Shown in pieces: positions 7,058-14,253 of a DNA stretch of 14,898 nt. Source of the DNA: an uncultured Desulfobacterium sp. (GTDB taxonomy: Bacteria > Desulfobacterota > Desulfobacteria > Desulfobacterales > Desulfobacteraceae). Numbering within the stretch: position 1 is the first letter of the stretch; every line of letters starts with the position of its first letter. The stretch is taken from the NCBI GenBank assembly GCA_937124525.1, contig CAKZLA010000525.1, forward strand, positions 1-14,898. Reading direction: 5' to 3'. Under the pieces are notes generated by a model that did no database searches, was not told the origin of the DNA, and saw nothing but the letters and a program-made list of their open reading frames with translations. The translations under genes and the position numbers were made by a program.

Positions 7058-8164
7058 ATGCTAATGAAATGCAGCGCATCCAGCGTATCTGATCCCCATG
7101 GTCACCCACGGTTATTTCCCTTGAAGTCTGCCGTAATTATGTGCCTGGCCCTTTTTTTTGTTTTCGCGGCAGGAATTTTTGACCGGGGGGAATGCAAGAC
7201 ATGGCGACTGAAATTTCAGATGGCCTGGCACACCCAGCACCCCCAATACAAGGCTTATATGGAGTTCACCAAAAGGGTGAAGGAAGCCACCAATGGTCAA
7301 TTGAAATTCACCATTTTTCCGGCAAGCCAGCTCATCGGGAGAAATGAGGCCCTGGACGGGTTGAAAAACGGTACCATTGACATGCTGGCAAGCTGCGGTG
7401 CCTATTACCATGGAATGGTTCCAGAAGGTGATGTAGACTGGCTTCCCTATGTTTCTCTTAACAGACGAGCCACTTTCTGGGAATTGATGAACAATAAAGA
7501 GGGGGGAGAGGCGGGACGATTCCATGACATTATCTACGATTCGTATCTTAAAAAAGCCAATGCCGTGTGGTTGACCAATGTTATCTGTGGCAGTTCCGGC
7601 ATCATTGGTCGGGGGGATACCCGGTATGATACTGTGGAGTCGTTAAAAGATATCAAACTCAGGGCCGCAGGCGGGGTCAGTACCCGGGTGGCAAAGGCAT
7701 GGGGTGCCTGCCCGGTAACCATGGCAACGGGGGAAATCTATCCGGCTCTTCAGCGGGGAGTCGTGGATGCGCTTTTATTCTATGCCTATGGTCTCAAAGA
7801 TTACAAGTTTTTTGAAGTGGCGAAAACCTTTACCCGGCCACCGGTTTTCACCTGGGCCGATGATCTCTGGATTAACAGTGCTTCCCTGGAACGCCTTCCC
7901 CAGGATTTAAGAGATACCCTTTTAAAGGTTGCCCATGACTGGGGTAAATGGGCCAGCTGTGAATACTGGCCAAATTATGAAGCAGAAAATGAAAAATGGT
8001 GTCTGGAAAACGGCGTTAAGTTTGTTGATTTTGACAGTGAAAACATCAAAAAATCCAAAGAGATGCTCAAAGTGGTCTGGGACTGGTACGCCAATGAGAG
8101 CAAGGGGTGTGGGGAACTTGTGGAGATCATCAAGGTGAAAGAGAAGGAATGGGATAAAAAATGA
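7058..8164 (+). CDS. dctP: TRAP transporter periplasmic solute-binding subunit (DctP family)
   Basis: DctP proteins capture an organic acid in the periplasm and hand it to the DctQM membrane complex, driven by an ion gradient rather than ATP. After a basic, rather long leader comes a hydrophobic stretch (SAVIMCLALFFVFAAGIF) that serves as signal peptide. The mature protein begins WRLKFQMAWHTQHPQYKA and shows LKFTIFPASQLIG, LDGLKNGTIDM, and the family signature around DIKLRAAGG with the conserved Arg that normally holds a substrate carboxylate, followed by PVTMATGEIYPALQRGVVDA. I chose ATG 7058, which has an ideal AAAAGGAG site 8 bases away; an ATG at 7025 would extend the frame by 11 residues but lies on the edge of the inserted element and lacks a site. 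The substrate is unknown. The stop overlaps the next start (ATGA). Confidence 0.93.
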   Translation: MLMKCSASSVSDPHGHPRLFPLKSAVIMCLALFFVFAAGIFDRGECKTWRLKFQMAWHTQHPQYKAYMEFTKRVKEATNGQLKFTIFPASQLIGRNEALDGLKNGTIDMLASCGAYYHGMVPEGDVDWLPYVSLNRRATFWELMNNKEGGEAGRFHDIIYDSYLKKANAVWLTNVICGSSGIIGRGDTRYDTVESLKDIKLRAAGGVSTRVAKAWGACPVTMATGEIYPALQRGVVDALLFYAYGLKDYKFFEVAKTFTRPPVFTWADDLWINSASLERLPQDLRDTLLKVAHDWGKWASCEYWPNYEAENEKWCLENGVKFVDFDSENIKKSKEMLKVVWDWYANESKGCGELVEIIKVKEKEWDKK

Positions 8165-8655
8165 TGAAAAAGATATCTCAGTTCAACAAGGTCATGGGCG
8201 AAATGGCTGGCTGGATTGTGGTGGCCATGATGCTCACCATCAGCTTTGATGTGGCCATGCGCTATCTGTTCAATGCCCCCACCACATGGAGTTTTGAGGT
8301 AAATCGCTACATGCTCATCATGGTGGTTTTTCTGGGCGGGCCCTGGACTCTTACGGCAGGGGGACATGTCAGTGTGGATCTTTTAACGGAAAGCATGGGC
8401 AGCAAAAGAAAATTGACGCTGGATATTGTTACTTCTGTCATGGCGTGTGCCTACATGGTCATGTTTACCTGGGAATCCATGGTTTTTACCTGGGATGCCT
8501 GGGAGAATGCCATTAGAAGTACGGAATATCTGGCCTGGCCCCTGTGGCCCATTCGGATGTTTCTATTTGTGGGAGGGGCTTTGCTGTCCATCCAATACAT
8601 AATTAAAATAATTGAAGATACTGTTAAATTAAAGACCATTAAAGGAGCTGCCTGA
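8161..8655 (+). CDS. dctQ: TRAP transporter small membrane subunit (DctQ family)
   Basis: This is a 164-residue inner-membrane protein with four hydrophobic segments, the normal build of the small TRAP subunit. It carries the typical NKVMGEMAGWIVVAMMLTI opening, FDVAMRYLFNAPTTWSFEVN (the RYxFNxPxxWxxE family motif), and GPWTLTAGGHVSVDLL. It stabilises or couples the binding protein to the large DctM subunit. Its ATG overlaps the dctP stop by four bases, and AAGGAA upstream serves as ribosome binding site. ATG 8164 is an equally possible start, one codon later. Confidence 0.93.
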   Translation: MMKKISQFNKVMGEMAGWIVVAMMLTISFDVAMRYLFNAPTTWSFEVNRYMLIMVVFLGGPWTLTAGGHVSVDLLTESMGSKRKLTLDIVTSVMACAYMVMFTWESMVFTWDAWENAIRSTEYLAWPLWPIRMFLFVGGALLSIQYIIKIIEDTVKLKTIKGAA

Positions 8656-8656
8656 T

Positions 8657-9964
8657 ATGGAGTGGTATATTGTACTTGCCATCCTTGTTATTTCGTTGAC
8701 GCTTTTTCTTTTCATTGGGCTGCCCGTTGCATTTTCACTGGGATTTCTCAGTATGTTGAGTGCACTTGTGTTCTGGCCGGGCACCACCGGGCTCTATGGG
8801 GTGGCCCTGGCGGGGTATGGACATATGGGAAATTATACCCTTGTGTGTGTGCCTTTGTTTATTCTCATGGCCCAGCTGGTCATGCACAGCCGCATGGGCA
8901 CGGACAGCTACGAGGTGGCCGACCGGTTTTTGCGTCAGCTTCCCGGGGGACTTGGCATGACCAGTGCGGTTTTTGGAGCCATATTTGGTGCCGTGTGCGG
9001 TGCCAGCACCGCCGGTACGGCCACCGTGGGGCTTTTGTCTCTGCCTGAAATGATGAAAAGAGGATATCAGTCGGGCATATCCGGGGCCATTGTGGCCTTT
9101 TCCGGGGCGCTTTCCATCCTGATTCCCCCCAGTGTTATTCTGATTCTCTATGGCACCCTTGCCAATGAATCCATTGGTGCTCTTTTTGCCGGCGGTATTA
9201 TACCGGGTCTTTTGATGACCGTATTTTCCCTGATTTATATCTATGTGCGGGTCATGATGAATCCTGAAATTGCACCCAGGGATAATGTCCGTTATACATG
9301 GAAGGAAAAATTTTCATCCCTGTGGAAGGTGTGGTCTCTGCTTGTGGTTGTGCTAATGCTTCTGGGTACTATTTACTCCGGTGTTGCAACGCCCACCGAA
9401 GCCAGCGCCATTGCCTGTCTTTCCGTTTTTATCATTGCGCTTGTAAAACGGAGCCTGGATATTGAGACGGTGAGAACGGCGCTGATGCAGACGGTGAAAA
9501 CCACGGCCATGATTGGCTGGATTATCATCGGTGCCACATCCTTTGGATATGTCATCATCTATTCCGGTTGTGCTGCCGAGCTCACCGACTGGGTGATTTC
9601 TCTACCGGTTCCAAGCACCGTGATTGTGATGATCCTGATGTTGGGCTTTCTTTTCATGGGCATGTTCCTTGATCCGGCAGCCATTGTCATGATGACCACG
9701 CCCATTATCCTGCCCATTCTTCTGGCCCTTGAAATCAATGTATTGTGGTTTGGTGTACTCATGGCCATTAATATGTGTGCGGGCAATATTTCACCGCCCA
9801 TGGGGCTCAATCTTTACATTGTCAAGGGCTTGATGCCCAATGAAATCAAGCTTGGGGGGCTTTTTAAGGCAGCCGTACCTTTTATGGTGTTGGATATTGT
9901 CACCATCGCCCTTGTGATGATTTTTCCTGGTATTGTGACCTGGTTGCCAGCCTTAATGGTCTGA
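8657..9964 (+). CDS. dctM: TRAP transporter large permease subunit (DctM family)
   Basis: This is the 435-residue transport subunit with about 12 membrane segments. Family stretches include FIGLPVAFSLGFLSM, YGHMGNYTLVCVPLFILMAQ, GGLGMTSAVFGAIFGAVCGA followed by STAGTATVG, SGALSILIPPSVILILYGTL, GIIPGLLMTVFSLIYIYVR, SGVATPTEASAIA and MFLDPAAIVMMTTPIILPI. The first base follows the dctQ stop by one base, and an AAAGGAG site stands 9 bases upstream of the ATG. It completes a full three-gene TRAP system. Together with the upstream sigma-54 promoter it probably serves regulated uptake of an organic acid, which cannot be identified from sequence alone. Confidence 0.96.
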   Translation: MEWYIVLAILVISLTLFLFIGLPVAFSLGFLSMLSALVFWPGTTGLYGVALAGYGHMGNYTLVCVPLFILMAQLVMHSRMGTDSYEVADRFLRQLPGGLGMTSAVFGAIFGAVCGASTAGTATVGLLSLPEMMKRGYQSGISGAIVAFSGALSILIPPSVILILYGTLANESIGALFAGGIIPGLLMTVFSLIYIYVRVMMNPEIAPRDNVRYTWKEKFSSLWKVWSLLVVVLMLLGTIYSGVATPTEASAIACLSVFIIALVKRSLDIETVRTALMQTVKTTAMIGWIIIGATSFGYVIIYSGCAAELTDWVISLPVPSTVIVMILMLGFLFMGMFLDPAAIVMMTTPIILPILLALEINVLWFGVLMAINMCAGNISPPMGLNLYIVKGLMPNEIKLGGLFKAAVPFMVLDIVTIALVMIFPGIVTWLPALMV

Positions 9965-10037
9965 TATGTGGAAGCTGACACTATAGCGACACTTTGACTT
10001 AAAAAATGAGTCCGAAATAACGGCGACCCGTCTAAAG

Positions 10038-10109
10038 CGGGACAATTTTCAGCCTTGCTGACTATGCATATCAAGGCTATTCAAGTCATTGATTTTATAG
10101 CCTGTCCCG
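10038..10109. repeat. Nested inverted repeats between the convergent dctM and kinase genes
   Basis: CGGGACA (10038-10044) and TGTCCCG (10103-10109) enclose a second pair, AGCCTTG (10051-10057) and CAAGGCT (10072-10078). Together they could fold as one compound hairpin on either strand. No T-run follows on either side, so it is not a standard terminator, although its place between two convergent genes suits transcript ending or message-end protection. Confidence 0.4.
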
Positions 10110-10221
10110 GGTTAGGTGGGTAGCCTTCTGTGGTATTAAAATTAAACGAAAAATGTTGTGCTGAAGAGGTGTTAAACGTAAGTATTATGAGAAGTTGAAG
10201 TGTTATGATTGTTTTTTCCAT
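10081..10221 (-). CDS. Possible small secreted peptide (46 residues), unrecognised
   Basis: A short frame starts two bases after the kinase stop codon on the same strand. It reads MEKTIITLQLLIILTFNTSS, then AQHFSFNFNTTEGYPPNPGQ, then AIKSMT. The first 20 residues look like a signal peptide (Lys near the start, hydrophobic core, small residues before Gln). Only a weak GGA stands about 8-10 bases upstream. I know no family like it. The far end overlaps the nested inverted repeats, which argues against it being coding. It may be chance. Confidence 0.25.
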   Translation of the reverse strand: MEKTIITLQLLIILTFNTSSAQHFSFNFNTTEGYPPNPGQAIKSMT

Positions 10222-10223
10222 TT

Positions 10224-11765
10224 CTATAATCCATTTTTTAAAGTGACGGTAACAGTAAACCCATGGCGCTTGCCATTGCAGGCACACACAGTTCCCTGGC
10301 AGGTTTCAATGCAGGTTTTGACAATGGCAAGTCCCAGGCCCACCCCGCCGTAATCCCGATTTCTTGAGGCTTCAGGCCGAAAAAACGGTTCAAACAATTG
10401 ATCCAGCATGGTTTCAGGAACACCGGGACCGGCATCCCGGACAATCAGGGAAATTTTATCTTTTTCCTTTTCAGCGGAAATATAAACAGGCCCCGCGTTT
10501 CCTGCATACTTGGCGGCATTTCGAATCAGATTGGCAACGGCCCGGGTCAAAAGATCTGGAGCTGCCTTGACCCGGATGTCCGGGGCTATTTCATTGAAAA
10601 TTATCAGGGTTCCGATGTTTTCCCGTTTTATTGTCTCCTCAACCAGAGGGCGTAAACTTACGATGTCCAATTGTACGCTTTTTTTGTTTATTTCTGCCCG
10701 GGAAAAGGCAAGCAGCTCGTTGACCAGCTGTCCCAGATGATCAACATCTTCAAGAACGTCCTTTACCCGGATCTGGTTTTCCCCAGTGGTCCGATGCTCC
10801 AGGATGGCTAACCCCATCTGAATGCGTGAAATAGGGGAGCCCAGCTCATGGGAGACATCCCCCAGAAATCGTCTTTGACCCGTTACAAATGCAGATAACC
10901 GTGAGGTCATGTGATTAATGGCCTTTGCCAGACGTCCGATTTCATCGGTGCGGGGTTCATGAATGGTGACATCAAAGTGACCTTTGGCAATTTCCTCTGC
11001 GGCAAGGGTCATGCGACCCAGGGGGTTTGTGATATTTCTGACCAGAGGGACCCATAACAACACCGAAATCAATAACACCGCCCCTGCAACCATCATCCAG
11101 GGCAGAGGATTAAAATAGAACCCGTTGCCCGTTATGGAATCAGAAGAGACCAGAAGCAGGCCAAGTTCCGGATGGGATGAGGGCTCCAGTAATAAAGGGA
11201 TTTTAATGCCTGTCCAATAGCGTTTGGGATTCCGGGTTTTCATTATCAGATGGGGTTTTGCAGGCAAGGGTTCCAGGTACGGTGGCGGATTTTCCCCCAT
11301 GGCGATATGGAGGGGGCGAGGTCTGAAATTATCATTTCTATTGTCAAATTCGTGTTTTTGTCCCATGCGTTGGGGATCAAAAAAAATATGGGAGGGGCCT
11401 TCTCCCGGGGGCGGTCCCATGGTCAGGGTTTTCCTTGCGTTTATGATGACTTCTTTGGGCGGTTTACCATTGGAGGCGCTGAAACAAGAGCCGTCTGCCA
11501 GTACCAGTGCAAAATTCACCTGCTGGGTTTCCTGATGTCTTGTGAGAATCTGATACCAGTTTTTCTGGGGGGTATTGTTCAGATCATGGGAAATCAACAT
11601 ACCAGCAGCTCTCAGGCGATGGGAGATCTGCTGTCCAAAAATAGTGTAAAAATTTACCTGGAGCTGAAAGGAAAAAAACATCGCTACCAAGGCAGCAGAC
11701 AGAATCAGGTTCAAAAAAAACCAGGCTAAAATTTTTGTAAATAAAGAGGAAAATGGTTTTATCAT
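10224..11765 (-). CDS. Envelope-stress-type sensor histidine kinase (CpxA-like)
   Basis: A 513-residue sensor kinase with a membrane segment at about 10-31, a periplasmic part of roughly 200 residues rich in Pro and charged residues, and a second membrane segment (WMMVAGAVLLISVLLWVPLV). A HAMP domain (RNITNPLGRMTLAAEEIAKG) is followed by HisKA reading FLGDVSHELGSPISRIQMGL and HATPase with NLIRNAAKYA, DAGPGVP, FEPFFRPE and GGVGLGLAIV. The helix after the His resembles CpxA of enterobacteria (SHELRTPLTRLQLG). Here the usual RTP of the H-box is GSP. I chose ATG 11765, preceded by GGGAG at 6 bases; the frame could extend to 11828. Its partner regulator is encoded upstream on the same strand but about 610 bases away. 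Substrate or stress signal is unknown. Confidence 0.9.
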   Translation of the reverse strand: MIKPFSSLFTKILAWFFLNLILSAALVAMFFSFQLQVNFYTIFGQQISHRLRAAGMLISHDLNNTPQKNWYQILTRHQETQQVNFALVLADGSCFSASNGKPPKEVIINARKTLTMGPPPGEGPSHIFFDPQRMGQKHEFDNRNDNFRPRPLHIAMGENPPPYLEPLPAKPHLIMKTRNPKRYWTGIKIPLLLEPSSHPELGLLLVSSDSITGNGFYFNPLPWMMVAGAVLLISVLLWVPLVRNITNPLGRMTLAAEEIAKGHFDVTIHEPRTDEIGRLAKAINHMTSRLSAFVTGQRRFLGDVSHELGSPISRIQMGLAILEHRTTGENQIRVKDVLEDVDHLGQLVNELLAFSRAEINKKSVQLDIVSLRPLVEETIKRENIGTLIIFNEIAPDIRVKAAPDLLTRAVANLIRNAAKYAGNAGPVYISAEKEKDKISLIVRDAGPGVPETMLDQLFEPFFRPEASRNRDYGGVGLGLAIVKTCIETCQGTVCACNGKRHGFTVTVTLKNGL

Positions 11766-11860
11766 TATAACTCCCGGGCCGGTATCGCCCCATGGCTTGA
11801 GTGATTTAATAAGTGATTCGGTTTCCAACTTTTGGCTTTCTTACAACCTTGGCCACTCTG

Positions 11861-12054
11861 GGTCAGGCTTGGCTTATGGGCATTATTCCTGGGAGTTCCA
11901 GGCTTGCATAAATTAGATATTATATCGATTTTCCACAACATATTGATTCTATTAAGAAAATGGTTTTTTAAAATTCAATATAATCAAATGCTTAGCCCAA
12001 ATCGGTATAATGATTATTGGAGTTAATAAGGCTCATAAGCCAAGCCTGCCCCCC
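11861..12054. repeat. Palindromic REP-like repeat, copy A (between regulator and kinase genes)
   Basis: Arms of about 25 bases face each other at 11863-11887 and 12025-12049. They share the core GGCTTGGCTTATG and end in TTATT, with three mismatches. The outer end has GGTCAG on the left and a C-rich run on the right. About 137 bases lie between the arms, with no gene-like frame. The same arms occur again at 13595-13677. A GGGGTCAGGC-type head is what I recall for REP sequences mobilised by IS200-like RAYT transposases; that assignment is inference. Confidence 0.65.
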
Positions 12055-12377
12055 TTTGCCCGGGGTGTTTTTGCCCATGATCCGGCCAACATGGAAAATC
12101 CGGCCAATGTATTTGGGCAATGGGGAAGAATGCTTGAGGTCCCCTTCTGTAAATGGGGTTGAGATTCACCATGATCTGGGGGTTGAAGTATCATTAGCGA
12201 TGGGGATGACAAGGCAACACTAATGCTTTTGCCGTCGACCTTTGATGGCGGGGTTGAATAAAGGCGTGGGGTAAAGCTTTATAAAAAAATACAGCATTAA
12301 AGTACCGACAACAGAGCCCCGGCGTTTATAAGAAAATGTGGTCATTAAATAGATACAATTCCAAGGTGGGTTTTATG
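12055..12377. other. Spacer between regulator and repeat copy A, no gene recognised
   Basis: The stretch separates the response regulator stop from repeat copy A. A 68-residue plus-strand frame ending at 12223 and short minus-strand frames show no recognisable motif, ribosome binding site or signal peptide. I see no terminator hairpin after the regulator on the minus strand, so read-through into the kinase is possible. It may be decayed sequence. Confidence 0.5.
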
Positions 12378-13121
12378 TTATGGGTGCGTTACCCCTGGAT
12401 CATTGAACATATACCCCACAGTGCGCACCGTTTGAATGAATCTGGGATTGCGAGGGCCTTCTCCGAGCTTGCGGCGCAAGGATGAGATGTGAACATCCAC
12501 TGACCGATCAAACACATCATAGTTTCTGCCAGCCACAGCATCCAGTAGCTGATCCCTTGATAAAACCCGGGCAGGGGATTTTGCAAGGGTGATTAACAGA
12601 TCATACTCCAGTGGGGTCAAGGGCAGTTGTTTTCCAGACAGGTATGCCGTTCGACCGTTGAGGTGAATTTCCAGATCTCCCACAATCAAGGTATTGTCCT
12701 GGACCCGGGATGCCGCTACTTTTTGTTCCAAAGGGCGATACCTTCGGGTGACCGCCCGGAGGCGTGCCAAAAGCTCCCGGGAGGAAAAAGTTTTGGGAAG
12801 ATAATCATCCGCCCCCATCTCAAGACCCACAATTCTATCGGTTTCTTCACTCCTTGCGGTGAGCATTAAAACGGGGATATCTGATTGTTTGCGCAATTGT
12901 TTTAACATCTCAAATCCGTCCATTTTCGGCATCATGACATCCAGTATTACCGCGTGGAAGCCGCCGTTTTGGAGCATTTCAAGCCCTTTTATGCCGTCGT
13001 GGGCAGAGGCGACATCATAGCCCATGGGGGACAGGTAGTCCACCACAAGTCGGCACAATTTTTTGTCATCATCCACAATTAAAATTTGGGTTTTTGTGGA
13101 AATCGTTTCCCCATGATTCAT
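12378..13121 (-). CDS. OmpR/PhoB-family response regulator (CpxR-like)
   Basis: A 247-residue DNA-binding regulator. The receiver domain (about 10-125) has VDDD, the phosphorylated Asp in AVILDVMMPKMDG, Thr/Ser in LMLTAR and Lys in DDYLPKTFSSREL. The winged-helix domain (about 145-240) has the OmpR-type stretch LPLTPLEYDLLITLAKSPAR followed by VLSRDQLLDAVAG, then the recognition helix RSVDVHISSLRRKLGEGP and the wing FIQTVRTVGYMF. The sequence style, notably RNYDVFDRSVDVHISSLR, is close to CpxR, and the kinase downstream is CpxA-like. The ATG has AAGGA close by and GGGGTG a little further up. GTAAA tandem boxes lie 210-260 bases upstream and may mediate autoregulation. Confidence 0.92.
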   Translation of the reverse strand: MNHGETISTKTQILIVDDDKKLCRLVVDYLSPMGYDVASAHDGIKGLEMLQNGGFHAVILDVMMPKMDGFEMLKQLRKQSDIPVLMLTARSEETDRIVGLEMGADDYLPKTFSSRELLARLRAVTRRYRPLEQKVAASRVQDNTLIVGDLEIHLNGRTAYLSGKQLPLTPLEYDLLITLAKSPARVLSRDQLLDAVAGRNYDVFDRSVDVHISSLRRKLGEGPRNPRFIQTVRTVGYMFNDPGVTHP

Positions 13122-13230
13122 GTTCCTTCACCCCTTCTTTATAACATACATGGCTGTAAGTAGCAGCCACGACGAAAGATCAAACCCTAATAATTACAGT
13201 CATTTATACGGAGTTTAATATAAACGACCA

Positions 13231-13246
13231 TGTCGGTTTACCGACA
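13231..13246. promoter_or_regulatory. 16-base palindrome upstream of the response regulator gene
   Basis: TGTCGGTTTACCGACA has perfect 7-base arms around a central TT. It stands about 110 bases upstream of the regulator start. A TATAAA (13208-13203 on the minus strand) could be a -10 box, which would place the palindrome at the -35 edge. It resembles the operator of a dimeric repressor or activator; which protein binds is unknown. Confidence 0.4.
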
Positions 13247-13331
13247 CAATAAATATTGAAAATGGTACTATGTCGCCCCCGGCAGCTACCCTGACCGGAA
13301 CGGGAACGCAGGGGGTATTTTTAATCTCAAC

Positions 13332-13379
13332 TTTACAAAATCTTTACAATTTTGTCCATGAACAACAAATTATCTTTAC
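13332..13379 (-). promoter_or_regulatory. CpxR-like box cluster (GTAAA repeats)
   Basis: On the minus strand GTAAAGATTTTGTAAA (13347-13332) holds two GTAAA half-sites 11 bases apart, one helical turn. A third GTAAAGAT begins at 13379, 32 bases (about three turns) from its neighbour. CpxR of enterobacteria binds GTAAA repeated with about a one-turn period. The cluster lies upstream of a CpxR-like gene, consistent with autoregulation. Confidence 0.45.
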
Positions 13380-13577
13380 ATGACTGGGTTATATTGTGAG
13401 CACAACAGAAGAGATATCACCTGGTGCTTCGTCCGGATCATCCGCCCCGAAATGGATCTGGAAAGAGATATCCAGCATATATGAACTATGAATAATCCCG
13501 CGTGACCTGAAGAATCTGACTCATGGATTCTTAACACCCAATGATCAAGTTTTTTATGTATTGACAAATATTAGTGA

Positions 13578-13681
13578 GGGGTCAGTAGGAGGGGGCGGGC
13601 TTGGCTTATGGACATTATTCCCAGGAATTTCTGATTTACATGAAGCGGTACGAATAAGGCCCATAAGCCAAGCCTGACCCC
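13578..13681. repeat. Palindromic REP-like repeat, copy B (before the EF-hand gene)
   Basis: Arms at 13595-13619 and 13653-13677 repeat the GGCTTGGCTTATG core of copy A, with a loop of 33 bases. The right end closes CTGACCCC (13674-13681). Its mate GGGGTCAG stands at 13578-13585, separated from the left core by a short G-rich insert. The element ends about 45 bases before the EF-hand start codon, so it forms part of that gene's leader or promoter. Confidence 0.65.
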
Positions 13682-13725
13682 GTTCTTATAAAAGTAACGG
13701 TAAAAAACAAAAAAGGAGACAAGAC

Positions 13726-14235
13726 ATGGTTGGAAGTATTGGAAGCTCAAGTAATCTTGTTAACATGATTTCTGTAAGTTATCAAAATGAAGTCAGCGCC
13801 TCCCAGGAAACTGAACAGGCCCAAGGTGCAGCACCTCCACCGCCACCCCCACCAGAGCAGGGGGACGCAGCCTCGTTAAGTCAAGATCCCCTTGGCCTTT
13901 TTACCGCTGTGGATTCTGATACAGATAATGCTATTTCTTCGTCTGAATATGATTCTCTGCTCGAAGGGATAAAAGAGGTGACGGGTAATGAATTAACCAG
14001 CAGTTTTGAGGATTTTGATGTGGATGGCGATGGTGCGCTCAATGGCGCAGAATTGAAATCAGTTCTTGACGAAGCGGGGTTTGAGCCTCCGCTACCCCCT
14101 TCAGGTCAGGTGGCATCTGCCTATGAAGCCCATTCTGGAGAAGCATCAGAAGGTTCTGATGATAATCAGGATATGCTGGCACAATTGGTGGACTATTTGT
14201 CATCCCGGGAGGATGCTTTTGATATCACTGCGTGA
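13726..14235 (+). CDS. EF-hand domain protein with polyproline segment
   Basis: A 169-residue acidic protein with a clear AGGAG ribosome binding site. Two EF-hand loops are visible: residues 63-74 (D-S-D-T-D-N-A-I-S-S-S-E) and 98-109 (D-V-D-G-D-G-A-L-N-G-A-E), both with acidic residues at positions 1, 3, 5 and 12, so calcium binding is likely. Residues 37-43 are seven prolines in a row, and a second Pro-rich stretch follows the second loop. The start (VGSIGSSSNLVNMISVSYQ) is not a signal peptide, so it is cytosolic or exported by a route that leaves no N-terminal signal. Similar small EF-hand proteins are common in deltaproteobacteria, but their role is generally unknown. The neighbour downstream is a CotH remnant. 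Confidence 0.85.
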   Translation: MVGSIGSSSNLVNMISVSYQNEVSASQETEQAQGAAPPPPPPPEQGDAASLSQDPLGLFTAVDSDTDNAISSSEYDSLLEGIKEVTGNELTSSFEDFDVDGDGALNGAELKSVLDEAGFEPPLPPSGQVASAYEAHSGEASEGSDDNQDMLAQLVDYLSSREDAFDITA

Positions 14236-14253
14236 TAATATTTTTTAAAAAAG

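Noticed and set aside
12017..12223. Plus-strand frame of 68 codons in the regulator-kinase gap
   Set aside because: It starts inside repeat copy A, has no ribosome binding site or recognisable motif, and is short enough for chance.
13276..13322. CCCCC ... GGGGG followed by TATTTTT as a terminator
   Set aside because: The stem is only five bases with a 30-base loop, and no plus-strand gene lies upstream that would need it.
13510..13532. AAGAATC/GATTCTT hairpin as a terminator or operator
   Set aside because: A 7-base stem without T-run or nearby gene end; such repeats are expected by chance in AT-rich spacers.
13376..13567. Minus-strand frame of 63 codons upstream of the regulator gene
   Set aside because: No ribosome binding site, no motif, and it overlaps candidate regulatory sequence.
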